In this document: positions 25,322-34,000 of the stretch, in pieces
Numbering within the stretch: position 1 is the first letter of the stretch
Layout of the letters: each line of letters begins with the position of its first letter
Assembly: GCF_006539685.1 (NCBI RefSeq)
Contig: NZ_BJNM01000023.1
Span: 1 to 35,360, forward strand
Length of the DNA: 35,360 bases
Direction: 5' to 3'
Source of the DNA: Gluconobacter oxydans
GTDB lineage: Bacteria; Pseudomonadota; Alphaproteobacteria; Acetobacterales; Acetobacteraceae
The notes under the pieces: model-generated
Database searches by the model: none
Seen by the model: the letters and a program-made list of their open reading frames with translations, nothing else
Told to the model about the DNA's origin: nothing
Made by a program: the position numbers and the translations under genes

Positions 25322-26875
25322 TTACAGTCCAAGATCGCCCTGCGGCGACAGGCTGTCCAGTCTTGCCCCCCGATCACCGTCGGCGAAAGACAGAACGACG
25401 CGATCCGCAACAGGACGGGCCTCGGCACTCGTGACGGGCTGCCCGTTCACATCCTGCACCAGGACATAGCCGCGACTAAGAATGGCACGGGGGGAGACGG
25501 CCTCAAGATGGCTGCCCAATCCCTGCAGCCGGGCCTGCTGGAGACGGATGGCGCTTCTGAGAATATCGGGGGACAGACGCTGGCGTTCCGTCCGAAGCTG
25601 GAAGGTCTGAAGCGAGCGCTGCCAAGCCGTATCCAGCTCACCTGAGACGAGACGCAACCCGGCCCGGCGACGCTCGATCAGCAGTTCCGGGCTGGGGAGA
25701 TGGGTCGTCGGCGCCGTCAGGCGGGCACGGGCGCGGCTGACGAGAAGCTCGGGCGCCGGCAGACGCAGGGCCTGCAACCGTGCACGACTGCGCCCGATCA
25801 GAAGCTCCGGTGACGGCAGGTGCATCCCCGGCGCATCGAGCCGGTTGCGAACCCGCATGACAAAGGACGGCAGCGCCAGATCAAGCCGCTGGCCACGATC
25901 GTCCAGACGCATCCGGGCGGAATCCAGCAGGCCAGGCAGATCCGGCAGGCGGGCGGCAGCCTGATCCAGTTGCGCGCGGGCCGTCTGGATGATGCGGGTC
26001 AGTGCCCCGGTCAGACGCGCATTACGATGTGCCATATCTGCGACCATTTCCGAGCGCAGGGGCACGGCCATTTCAGCCGCGGCGGTCGGTGTGGGCGCGC
26101 GCCGATCCGAGACGAGGTCAATCAACGTCGTGTCGGTTTCATGGCCGACAGCGGAAATGATCGGCACCGGGCAGTTCGCCACGGCACGCAGGACGCGCTC
26201 GTCATTGAAGGCCATCAGGTCTTCAAGCGAACCACCACCACGCGCGACGATCAGCACATCCGGCGTGCGCGGACGACGGACGGACATGCCTTCAATGGCC
26301 GCAGCGATCTGCGCGGCCGCGCCTTCACCCTGAACCGGAACCGGCCAGAGCAGCACATCCCGCGGGAAGCGACGACTGATCGTCGTGATGATGTCGTGCA
26401 GTACTGCGCCGGAGCGCGACGTGATGACGCCCACGAGAGACGGCAGGAACGGAATGGCTTTCTTGCGCTCGGGCTCGAACAGGCCCTCTTCAAGCAGCTT
26501 GCGACGCAAGCGCTCGATATTGGCAAGAAGCGCCCCCTCGCCCGCGAACTCCATGCGATCGATAACGAGCTGATAGCTGGAACGCTCGCCGTAAGCCGAG
26601 ACACGTCCGGTCGCGATGACCTCATTGCCGTTCTCTGGCGCCATGCCAAGGCGCGAGACGCTTCCACGCCAGATCACACCGGCGATCTTGCCGCCTTCAT
26701 CCTTGAGCGACAGATAGACATGCCCGGAGGGATAGCGCTTGAGTTCCGTGACCTCACCGCGCACCCGCACGCGCCCGAATCCACTCTCCAGCGTGCGTTT
26801 GATCGCCCCGGAAATCTCGGAAACCGAATATTGCGGAACATTCCCGCGGATCGATGCGCCATCACTCTCCATCAT
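25322..26875 (-). CDS. xseA: Exodeoxyribonuclease VII large subunit
   Basis: A 517-residue catalytic subunit of ExoVII, a metal-independent single-strand-specific DNA exonuclease that works with many copies of XseB. The N-terminal OB fold (YSVSEISGAIKRTLESGFGRVRVRGEV, YPSGHVYLSLKDEGGKIAGVIW) precedes the catalytic domain with VGVITSRSGAVLHDI, DVLIVARGGGSLEDL and ISAVGHETDTTLIDLVSDRRAPTPTAAAE. The long helical region that recruits XseB contains three near-identical units: LPSPELLIGRSRARL (353-367), LPAPELLVSRARARL (372-386) and LPSPELLIERRRAGL (393-407). Two start ATGs (26875, 26872) are adjacent and lack a strong ribosome site. xseB is not in this window. The gene is divergent from purD with only 66 bases between. 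Confidence 0.94.
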   Translation of the reverse strand: MMESDGASIRGNVPQYSVSEISGAIKRTLESGFGRVRVRGEVTELKRYPSGHVYLSLKDEGGKIAGVIWRGSVSRLGMAPENGNEVIATGRVSAYGERSSYQLVIDRMEFAGEGALLANIERLRRKLLEEGLFEPERKKAIPFLPSLVGVITSRSGAVLHDIITTISRRFPRDVLLWPVPVQGEGAAAQIAAAIEGMSVRRPRTPDVLIVARGGGSLEDLMAFNDERVLRAVANCPVPIISAVGHETDTTLIDLVSDRRAPTPTAAAEMAVPLRSEMVADMAHRNARLTGALTRIIQTARAQLDQAAARLPDLPGLLDSARMRLDDRGQRLDLALPSFVMRVRNRLDAPGMHLPSPELLIGRSRARLQALRLPAPELLVSRARARLTAPTTHLPSPELLIERRRAGLRLVSGELDTAWQRSLQTFQLRTERQRLSPDILRSAIRLQQARLQGLGSHLEAVSPRAILSRGYVLVQDVNGQPVTSAEARPVADRVVLSFADGDRGARLDSLSPQGDLGL

Positions 26876-26941
26876 GGCGCCAGTCTATGCTACGCACGCC
26901 GTCAAACGAAGCCCACGATTGCATAATAAAGGATAAGCGGA

Positions 26942-28171
26942 ATGCGCGTTTTGCTGGTCGGGTCCGGAGGGCGTGAACATGCCCTGGCTACATGTCTTGC
27001 GCGCTCACCGGGTCTGACCGCCCTTTATGCGGCACCGGGCAATCCCGGCATGGCGTCGGTCGCAACGCTCGTTCCGCTGAAGGCCGATGATGTCGCGGGG
27101 CTGGTGCGTTTTGCGCAGGAGCAGAAGATCGACCTGATCGTGCCCGGTCCGGAAGCGCCGCTGGTGGCAGGGCTGGCAGATGCCTGTGCCGAAGCGGGCA
27201 TTCCGTGCGCGGCTCCGACGAAGGCGGCGGCCCTGCTGGAAGGCAGCAAGGCGTTCACGAAGGACGTGGCGGATGCGGCCGGTATCCCAACGGCACGCTG
27301 GGAGCGCTTTGAAGAGGAAGCCCCGGCCATTGAGTTCGTGCGTCGTCGTGGCGCGCCGATCGTCATCAAGGCGGACGGTCTGGCTGGCGGCAAAGGCGTC
27401 GTCGTGGCCCAGAGCGTGGAAGAAGCCGAAGACGCCGTCCGCAGGCTCGGCATGCCGCTCGTGATCGAGGAATGCCTTGTGGGCGAGGAAGTCTCGCTCT
27501 TCGCGTTCTGCTCGGATGACAAGGCCGTGCTCATCGGGGCCGCACGCGATCACAAGCGCCTCGGTGATGGCGATACCGGGCCGAATACCGGCGGCATGGG
27601 GGCGATTTCCCCGCCCCCCGCTTTCGGGCGCGAGATGCAGGAAAAGGCACTCGACATCATGGTGCGCCCGATGCTGGCCGAAATGGTCCGTCGTGGCACG
27701 CCGTTCCGGGGCGTGATCTTTGCCGGGCTGATGCTGACGACCGAAGGGCCGAAGCTGATCGAATACAATGTCCGCTTTGGCGATCCGGAAGCGCAGGCCC
27801 TGCTGATCCGCCTGAAATCGGACCTGCTGCCAATCCTCGCAGCACTGGCGCAGGGCAGTCTCGAACACGCAGCGGCAGAATTTTCCGACGAGCACTCGAT
27901 CTCGCTGGTGCTGGCCGCGAACGGCTATCCGGACGCTCCGAAAAAGGGCGGCCGGATCAGCGGAATTGAACGCGCCGAAGCCGTTCCGGGCGTTTCGGTC
28001 TTTCATGCAGGCACGAAGCTGGTCGATGGTGTTCTGGTCGCGGATGGCGGGCGTGTGCTGACCGTCTGCGCAAAAGCTGAAACACCGGAAGAGGCCCGGA
28101 AACTGGCCTATGAAGGCGCCTCTGCGATCCAGTGGGACGACAAGATCTTCCGCAGCGATATCGGGTTGTGA
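26942..28171 (+). CDS. purD: Phosphoribosylamine--glycine ligase (GAR synthetase)
   Basis: A 409-residue ATP-grasp enzyme catalysing the second step of de novo purine synthesis, joining 5-phosphoribosylamine and glycine. Family features are the N-terminal MRVLLVGSGGREHALA, the GPEAPLVAG segment, IVIKADGLAGGKGVVVA, DHKRLGDGDTGPNTGGMGA and IEYNVRFGDPEAQ (metal-binding ATP-grasp motif). Length is normal. AAGGA lies about 8 bases before the ATG. The last bases overlap the GTG start of the next gene (GTGA), so the UDG-like protein is probably translated from the same mRNA. Divergent xseA lies 66 bases upstream. Confidence 0.97.
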   Translation: MRVLLVGSGGREHALATCLARSPGLTALYAAPGNPGMASVATLVPLKADDVAGLVRFAQEQKIDLIVPGPEAPLVAGLADACAEAGIPCAAPTKAAALLEGSKAFTKDVADAAGIPTARWERFEEEAPAIEFVRRRGAPIVIKADGLAGGKGVVVAQSVEEAEDAVRRLGMPLVIEECLVGEEVSLFAFCSDDKAVLIGAARDHKRLGDGDTGPNTGGMGAISPPPAFGREMQEKALDIMVRPMLAEMVRRGTPFRGVIFAGLMLTTEGPKLIEYNVRFGDPEAQALLIRLKSDLLPILAALAQGSLEHAAAEFSDEHSISLVLAANGYPDAPKKGGRISGIERAEAVPGVSVFHAGTKLVDGVLVADGGRVLTVCAKAETPEEARKLAYEGASAIQWDDKIFRSDIGL

Positions 28172-28857
28172 CGGATGGACCGGCACTGCTGGTCCAGAAG
28201 ATCTATCGGGAAACCGAAGCCTTATATGCAAGGCTTGCACCCGAAATGGGACAGGTTGCGCTGGGCTACCGTATTCTCTACGGTCCCCCGCGCCCCTGTC
28301 CCGACATTCTTTTCATCGGCTTTCAGCCGGGTGGGCGCACTCAGGATGCGCTGGACGGTCTTGCCGAAGGTCAACATACTTCATGGCCATCGCGATTTGA
28401 ATTTGCCGCAGCACCATGGCCGCTGGCGCGCGCAATCCGCAAAATCTTCAGCGTGGAAGATCTGGACCAATGCACCGGGCTGAATCTTGTTTTCTTTCGT
28501 GCGCCTTCGATGACTGCATGGCGACAAATTCCACGCCCGGTTCGCAAAGAGCTTGAGCGCTTCTCACTGGAGAAATGCGAGGAGATTGTGAAGGCTCTGT
28601 GCCCCCGCATGATTCTCGTCATTGGTCTTGGTACTTTTAAGGCTTTGGCTCAGGGACTGCCGGTTTTACGAAAAGAGCATGCGCGTCGGCCGGATGTGCT
28701 TGCTCGGGAAGGCCAGATCTGGGGCTTTCCAGCCATCGGCGTGGCACATCTCACAGGCAGCCGCATCAATCGTCATGATGCCGACAGGCTGGCCGCTTTT
28801 CTTCGGGACAAAACAGGTTTCCACGCAAACCCTGCATCACTGCACCCAGACATGTGA
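28168..28857 (+). CDS. Unrecognised protein with uracil-DNA-glycosylase-superfamily-like motifs
   Basis: A 229-residue protein. I do not recognise a named family, but the motif order resembles family 4/5 uracil-DNA glycosylases: FIGFQPGG (49-56) in the place of the first active-site loop, NLVFFRAPS (106-114) aligned with the NVVKCRPP-type segment, MILVIGLGTFKAL (148-160) as the central strand, and AHLTGS (193-198) in the place of the HPS/HPT loop. The N-terminal CxxC and the CRPP cysteine that would bind an iron-sulfur cluster are absent, although Cys137 is retained near the expected place. GTG at 28168 overlaps the purD stop as GTGA; an ATG 12 codons earlier would lie inside purD. Its last 21 bases overlap the convergent binding-protein gene. 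Base composition looks slightly lower in GC than neighbours. Confidence 0.62.
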   Translation: MTDGPALLVQKIYRETEALYARLAPEMGQVALGYRILYGPPRPCPDILFIGFQPGGRTQDALDGLAEGQHTSWPSRFEFAAAPWPLARAIRKIFSVEDLDQCTGLNLVFFRAPSMTAWRQIPRPVRKELERFSLEKCEEIVKALCPRMILVIGLGTFKALAQGLPVLRKEHARRPDVLAREGQIWGFPAIGVAHLTGSRINRHDADRLAAFLRDKTGFHANPASLHPDM

Positions 28858-30492
28858 AAACACCATGTGGCTCAGAAGCGTCGCATAATAATTCCCTAAC
28901 CGTTTCGAGACAAAATCGACCGTGCGCATCTGGATCATGGGGGCACCGGGCATCTGTTCCATGATGGCGTGTCCGGCCTCCTGCCAGATCGGGGCGGCTT
29001 TTGTCGGGTCTGTCTGGGAACGGGCCTGATCGAACAGGGTCTGGACGTGCTGGTCGCAGAAGCCCGTGAAATTCGGAGAAACGGCCGAGTTTGGATGGTA
29101 GTTGTCGCAGCCGAACAGGTCGTCCAGGAAGGTTGAGGCGGAAGGATAGTCAGCGAACCAGTAGGACAGCGCGATCTGGACGTGATTGGCGCTGTTCTGC
29201 TCGTAGGATTCCGCAAGCCCGGCCGTAATGGGGCGAAGCTGGACGTTCAGTCCGGCGGATTGCAGGGCATTGCGCAGATAGGTGCCCATCCCGAGTTCCA
29301 TGGCCCGGTTGGGAACGACCAGCGTCACGGAGGCTCCATCCGCACCGGCTTCATGGATCAGACGCCGCGCGCCTTCCAGATCCTGCGGGCAGTCCAGACC
29401 CAGATCGGCGCCCGGAATCCCGTGTGGCACCATCTGGCACAGCGGCTCGGAGATCGCGCTGCCACCAAACAGGATCGTCATGGCATGGCGATTGACGGCC
29501 ATGCTGACTGCCCGGCGCACGCGCACGTCCGTGAACGGCTTTTCATGCGTGTTCATTGCCAGATAATACAAACCCAGCAACGGCTCGATATGGACCTGGG
29601 ACGTGTAATGCGCGCCCAGTTCTCCCAGCCGGTCGGCAGGCTTGGCGTCCAGCATCCAGTCATACCGCCCCTGCTCGACCGCCGTGACCTGTGCCTCGTC
29701 CGACAGCCCGAAATCATATTCGATGCGATCCACGAAGCCGTCCGTCTGGGCCTGGGGGTTCCAGACGTGGAAGTACGGATTGCGCTCCAGAACCATCCCA
29801 TGTCCCGGATCGTACTGCGTGATGCGATACGGCCCGGTCCCGGGAACCGTTGCGCCGCCCATATCATGGACCGGGGTTGAAGCCGGCAGAATTACAGCGT
29901 GCGGGAATGCGAGCTTGTAGAGGAATTCGCCGTCCGGCTTCGTCAGATGGAAGACGATCTCGCCGGTTTCCGGATGCCCCTCGACACCGGGAAGCATACA
30001 GCGATCGGGCGTTTCCAGACATTCCGCAGCGCCTGCGATGCCGCCATAGAACGAGGCTGCGGTGGGGCTGCCCGCACGATATATCCGACGGAACGATGCC
30101 ACCACGTCTTCGACACGCACGGGCGCACCATCGGAAAAATGCAGCCCCGGACGCAAATGCAGGCGCCATGTCAGACCATCCGGACTGATCTGCGGCATGG
30201 CATCGGCAAGGTCCGGCACGACCTCCAGCCCCGCTGTTCCCCGCGCCAGACGGAAAGTCAGCAGCGGGTCGTACATGTTGACGAACACCTGCATGTACTG
30301 GGTGCCGTAATTGATCTGCGGGTCCAGCGTTCCGCCGGGGCCATCCGCCGTCAGATGCAGCGTACCGCCGCGATGGGGGCTGCCGAGCGTGATGCCGTTC
30401 CAGTCAGGCGGGGTCTGCTCTCCGGCAAATGCCTGAGAAGCGCCCGGCCCCAGCAACAGCCCCGCCGCGAGAAGCGCAGCCCCCCGCTTCAT
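28837..30492 (-). CDS. Periplasmic ABC-type substrate-binding protein, family 5 (peptide/nickel type)
   Basis: A 551-residue exported protein of the SBP_bac_5 family, which binds oligopeptides, nickel, haem or similar ligands for ABC import. The signal peptide MKRGAALLAAGLLLGPGASQAFA is followed by RGGTLHLTADGPGGTLDPQ, VPDLADAMPQISPDGLTWRLHLRPGLHFSDG and GTGPYRI, all typical. No permease or ATPase gene is near, so the transporter partner must be elsewhere. Four Cys in two stretches (ECLETPDRC, and GCDNYHPNS with FCDQH) could form disulfides. The ATG follows directly on the TGA of the SCO-like gene with no gap, implying coupled translation. The 3' end overlaps the convergent UDG-like gene by 21 bases. 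Confidence 0.88.
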   Translation of the reverse strand: MKRGAALLAAGLLLGPGASQAFAGEQTPPDWNGITLGSPHRGGTLHLTADGPGGTLDPQINYGTQYMQVFVNMYDPLLTFRLARGTAGLEVVPDLADAMPQISPDGLTWRLHLRPGLHFSDGAPVRVEDVVASFRRIYRAGSPTAASFYGGIAGAAECLETPDRCMLPGVEGHPETGEIVFHLTKPDGEFLYKLAFPHAVILPASTPVHDMGGATVPGTGPYRITQYDPGHGMVLERNPYFHVWNPQAQTDGFVDRIEYDFGLSDEAQVTAVEQGRYDWMLDAKPADRLGELGAHYTSQVHIEPLLGLYYLAMNTHEKPFTDVRVRRAVSMAVNRHAMTILFGGSAISEPLCQMVPHGIPGADLGLDCPQDLEGARRLIHEAGADGASVTLVVPNRAMELGMGTYLRNALQSAGLNVQLRPITAGLAESYEQNSANHVQIALSYWFADYPSASTFLDDLFGCDNYHPNSAVSPNFTGFCDQHVQTLFDQARSQTDPTKAAPIWQEAGHAIMEQMPGAPMIQMRTVDFVSKRLGNYYATLLSHMVFSHVWVQ

Positions 30493-31101
30493 TCAGCGCT
30501 TCGCCAGTTCACGCAGACGCGCGATCAGCGCATCGGCGTTGCCGTCAGCCGGAATGGTGCCAGCATAGCGGGCGTTCGGGTCCATGATGACGATCTGCGG
30601 CGCGGGAACGAAATGGTCCCCCTCCTTCTGGAGCGGCGCATGATATTCGGCCGTCATGGCCTTGATCATGTTCGGCGTAGCCGTGAACGGCATGACGTGG
30701 GGTGCGACGGGCAGGACATATTCCTTGAGCGGGTCAGCCTCGTCGAAGGGATTGAGCGAGACAGCCAGCGGCGAGACGCGGATACCCTCGGCCCGGAGCG
30801 TGACCAGCGCCTGTTCCATGCTCTTCAGCACGGGCTTGCACTTGTCCTCGGGGCAGTTGGCATCAAAGAACCAGACGAGCATCCAGGTGTTGTGGAAATC
30901 GCCTTCTGTGACGGTGCTCTCGCCCAGCGAGTCCAGCCGGAAGCTGCCGCCAACCTTATTGCCATTGGACTGGACCAGAAGGCCCGGACCACCATTGGAC
31001 GCCAGATGGAAGCCGACATATCCCAGAACGGCCGCCACGGCGAGAACGCCCCAGATGATGCGATTGCCGACCCGCTTGCGGCGTTCGTGATTGGTCTGCA
31101 T
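30493..31101 (-). CDS. SCO1/SenC-like thioredoxin-fold membrane protein
   Basis: A 202-residue protein with one N-terminal membrane anchor (about 14-33) and a periplasmic thioredoxin-like domain resembling SCO1/SenC/PrrC, which handle copper or thiols for cytochrome oxidase assembly. The redox motif is CPEDKC (83-88), one residue longer than the usual CxxxC, within LVWFFDANCPEDKC. His163 in GDHFVPAPQIVIMDPNARY is in the region of the third copper ligand, though spaced two residues further from the following MDP than usual. AGGA lies 5 bases further than the last G-rich bases before the ATG. It starts 13 bases after the polA stop and is fused stop-to-start with the binding-protein gene, so the three form an apparent operon. 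Confidence 0.78.
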   Translation of the reverse strand: MQTNHERRKRVGNRIIWGVLAVAAVLGYVGFHLASNGGPGLLVQSNGNKVGGSFRLDSLGESTVTEGDFHNTWMLVWFFDANCPEDKCKPVLKSMEQALVTLRAEGIRVSPLAVSLNPFDEADPLKEYVLPVAPHVMPFTATPNMIKAMTAEYHAPLQKEGDHFVPAPQIVIMDPNARYAGTIPADGNADALIARLRELAKR

Positions 31102-31114
31102 GACCTTCCTGTCT

Positions 31115-33949
31115 TTAATGTGCGTCAGCCCAGCTTGGGCCGATACCGGTTTCTACTTCAAGGGCCACGTCAAGTTTGGCGGCCCCTTCCATTTCCGTGC
31201 GAACGAAATCCGCCAGCGCCTTTGCATCCTGCTCCTCGACTTCGAAAAGCAGTTCATCGTGCACCTGAAGAACCATTTTCGCCTTCAGACCCGTCGCCGG
31301 CAGACGCCGCGCCAGATGGACCATGGCGCGCTTGATGATATCTGCTGCCCCACCCTGAAGCGGTGCGTTAATGGCCTGACGTTCCGCATAGGCACGACGG
31401 GCACCGTTCTTCTCGGTGATGCCTGGTACATAACAGCGGCGGCCGAACGGCGTCGTGACATAGCCGTGCTTTTTCGCCTCTTCCTTGGTTCGTTCCATAT
31501 AGGCACGGATGCCGGGATAGCGGGCGAAATAGGCGTCGATATAGGACCGCGCCTCGCCCGGTGAAATCTGGAGCTGCTGCGCCAGACCGAAGGCCGAAAT
31601 GCCGTAAATGATGCCGAAATTGATGGCCTTGGCCCGGCGACGGGTCAGCGGGTCCATACCTTCAAGCGGAATACCGAACACTTCGGACGCCGTACGGGCA
31701 TGAATGTCCTGCCCCAGACGGAAGGCTTCGAGCAGCGGTTCAATCTTCGCGACGTGGGCCAGAAGACGCAGTTCGATCTGGCTGTAATCCGCGGACAGCA
31801 GGACGCACCCGGGAGTGGCCACGAAGGCCTTGCGGATGCGTGCGCCTTCTTCCGTCCGGATAGGGATGTTCTGAAGGTTCGGCTCGTTTGAAGACAGCCG
31901 TCCCGTCGTGGTGATGGCCATCTGAAAGGACGTGTGAACCCGCTGCGTGTCCTGATCCATCTGCTGGACCAGCGCATCGGCATAGGTGGATTTCAGCTTG
32001 GCCAGCTGACGCCAGGCCAGGATTTTCTGCGGCAGTTCATGCCCCTGCTCGGCCAGCGATTCCAGAACCCCGGAATCCGTACCCCAGCTTCCGCTTTTCG
32101 TTCGCTTGCCGCCTGGCAGGCCCATTTCATCGAACAGGATTTCGCCAAGCTGCTTGGGCGAGCCGACATTGAAGCTCCGCCCGACCTGCTCGTGGATTTC
32201 CTGCTCGATCGTCCCCATGCGCTCGGCAAAATCGGCGGACATGCGGCGCAGTTCGGTGGCGTCCACCTTGATGCCGACGTCTTCCATATCCGTCAGGATC
32301 TGGATCAGCGGACGCTCGATTTCCTCATACAGCGCCAGCGCCTGACGGGTCCGCAACTGCGGACGCAGCACCTGCCACAGACGGAGCGTCACGTCAGCAT
32401 CCTCGGCGGCATAGGCGGTTGCGGCTTCGATTGCGACCTGCGCGAACGGAATACGCTTGCGCCCCGTCCCCGTCACGGAATCATAGGTGACAGGCGTATG
32501 CCCCAGATGCAGTTCCGACAGCTCATCCATCCCCTGCCCATGCTCACCGGCGGACTGGGCGTAGGAAATCAGCATCGTGTCATCGATAGGCGTAATCTCG
32601 GGAATGCCAGCGCCACGAAAGACGGTAAGGTCATATTTCGCGTTCTGGAACACCTTCAGGACGGACGCGTCCTGCAACAGCGGCTTCAGACGCTCCAGAG
32701 CCTCCGTACGATCCAGCTGACGAACGAAAGCTTCCCCCGTTGAATCTTCTTCCAAAAGATCACGTATGGTTTCGTGCAGGAACGGCACATAACAGGCCTT
32801 CCCCGGCGCAACCGACAGCGACAGCCCAACCATATTGGCCTGCCGGGCATTGAGGCTGTCTGTCTCAGTATCGACGGCCACCACACCTGCGGCCCGGGCG
32901 TCCGCAATCCAGCGGTCCAGCGCGTCCATGTCCGTCACGGTCTCATACGGACCATAAGGCGCATCGGGGATCGTAACGGCCGCAACCTCGTCCCGTGCAG
33001 CCGCCTTGTCCTCGGGCCGGACAATCTGGCGCATGAACGGGCGCGGCTTTGCGGCCAGACCCAGCCCCATACGCTGGATGGTGGAATGGAATCCCATTTC
33101 TTCCAGCCAGTCCCGCAGGGTCTCCCGAACAGGCTCGCGGCAGCCGAGTTCGCTGATCGGCTGTGGCATCGGCGCGTTGTCGTCCAACAGCACCAGTCTG
33201 CGGGACATGCGCGCGGCATCGGCATGCTCGATCAGATTGTCACGCCGCTTGGACGCCTTCATGGCCGGCGCGGCGGCGAGGATCTGCTCCAGCGTGCCGT
33301 ACTCATTCACGAGTTGCGCCGCGCCCTTCGGACCAATTCCCGGCACGCCAGGAACGTTGTCGGTCGAATCCCCCATCAGCGCCTGCACATCCACGACCTG
33401 ATCAGGACGGACGCCGAACTTGGCCTCGACCTCGGCCTCGCGGATCGGCTTCTGCTTCATCGGGTCCATCAGCTCGACGCCGGGACGCACGAGCTGCATC
33501 AGATCCTTGTCGGACGAAATGATGGTGCAACAGCCGCCCGCTTCCACCGCCGCTTTGGCATAGGCTGCGAGAAGGTCATCCGCTTCCCATCCGGCAAGCT
33601 CGATCGACGGCACGTTAAAAGCCGCCGTGGCATCGCGGATCAGGCCGAACTGCGGGCGCAGGTCTTCCGGAGCTTCGGGCCGGTGTGCCTTGTACTGCGG
33701 GTAGATCTCGTTGCGGAACGTCGTGCGACCGGCATCGAAGATCACGGCCAGATGCGTTCCCACATGGTCCCGCAGCAGACGCGCAAGCATGTTCGTAAAG
33801 CCATAGACCGCATTGACCGGCACACCCTGGGGGCTGCTCATCGGCGGCAGGGCATGGAACGCGCGGAAGATGAAACCGGACCCGTCGATCAGTACCAGAT
33901 GAGGCTTTTCCAGATCGACTTTTCCCAGATCAGGTTTTTCTGGCGGCAC
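31115..33949 (-). CDS. polA: DNA polymerase I
   Basis: A 944-residue family A polymerase for Okazaki fragment maturation and repair synthesis. All three domains are present: 5'-3' exonuclease (1-310; LVLIDGSGFIFRAFHALPP, GWEADDLLA, MGDSTDNVPGVPGIGPKGAA), a 3'-5' proofreading domain with an intact DxE (VAVDTETDSL, near 367), and the polymerase with motif A SADYSQIELRLLA (near 720), motif B RRRAKAINFGIIYGISAFGL (near 775) and motif C QVHDELLFEVE (near 896). The start is GTG at 33949, supported by GGGAGA 5 bases ahead; no ATG fits. Only 51 bases separate it from the divergent hydrolase, so their promoters overlap. It heads the polA-SCO-like-binding protein transcript. Confidence 0.97.
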   Translation of the reverse strand: MPPEKPDLGKVDLEKPHLVLIDGSGFIFRAFHALPPMSSPQGVPVNAVYGFTNMLARLLRDHVGTHLAVIFDAGRTTFRNEIYPQYKAHRPEAPEDLRPQFGLIRDATAAFNVPSIELAGWEADDLLAAYAKAAVEAGGCCTIISSDKDLMQLVRPGVELMDPMKQKPIREAEVEAKFGVRPDQVVDVQALMGDSTDNVPGVPGIGPKGAAQLVNEYGTLEQILAAAPAMKASKRRDNLIEHADAARMSRRLVLLDDNAPMPQPISELGCREPVRETLRDWLEEMGFHSTIQRMGLGLAAKPRPFMRQIVRPEDKAAARDEVAAVTIPDAPYGPYETVTDMDALDRWIADARAAGVVAVDTETDSLNARQANMVGLSLSVAPGKACYVPFLHETIRDLLEEDSTGEAFVRQLDRTEALERLKPLLQDASVLKVFQNAKYDLTVFRGAGIPEITPIDDTMLISYAQSAGEHGQGMDELSELHLGHTPVTYDSVTGTGRKRIPFAQVAIEAATAYAAEDADVTLRLWQVLRPQLRTRQALALYEEIERPLIQILTDMEDVGIKVDATELRRMSADFAERMGTIEQEIHEQVGRSFNVGSPKQLGEILFDEMGLPGGKRTKSGSWGTDSGVLESLAEQGHELPQKILAWRQLAKLKSTYADALVQQMDQDTQRVHTSFQMAITTTGRLSSNEPNLQNIPIRTEEGARIRKAFVATPGCVLLSADYSQIELRLLAHVAKIEPLLEAFRLGQDIHARTASEVFGIPLEGMDPLTRRRAKAINFGIIYGISAFGLAQQLQISPGEARSYIDAYFARYPGIRAYMERTKEEAKKHGYVTTPFGRRCYVPGITEKNGARRAYAERQAINAPLQGGAADIIKRAMVHLARRLPATGLKAKMVLQVHDELLFEVEEQDAKALADFVRTEMEGAAKLDVALEVETGIGPSWADAH

Positions 33950-34000
33950 GAATGTCTCCCTTCTCGCCCCGAAGGAGCGGACGTTCTAAAATCATCCGTG

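Noticed and set aside
26876-26941. Riboswitch or leader RNA before purD
   Set aside because: Only 66 bases separate xseA and purD, too short for a purine or glycine riboswitch, and no conserved core was seen.
32774-34000. 409-codon upstream extension of the alpha/beta hydrolase frame
   Set aside because: It is antisense to polA; the hydrolase has its own lipoprotein signal starting at 34001.
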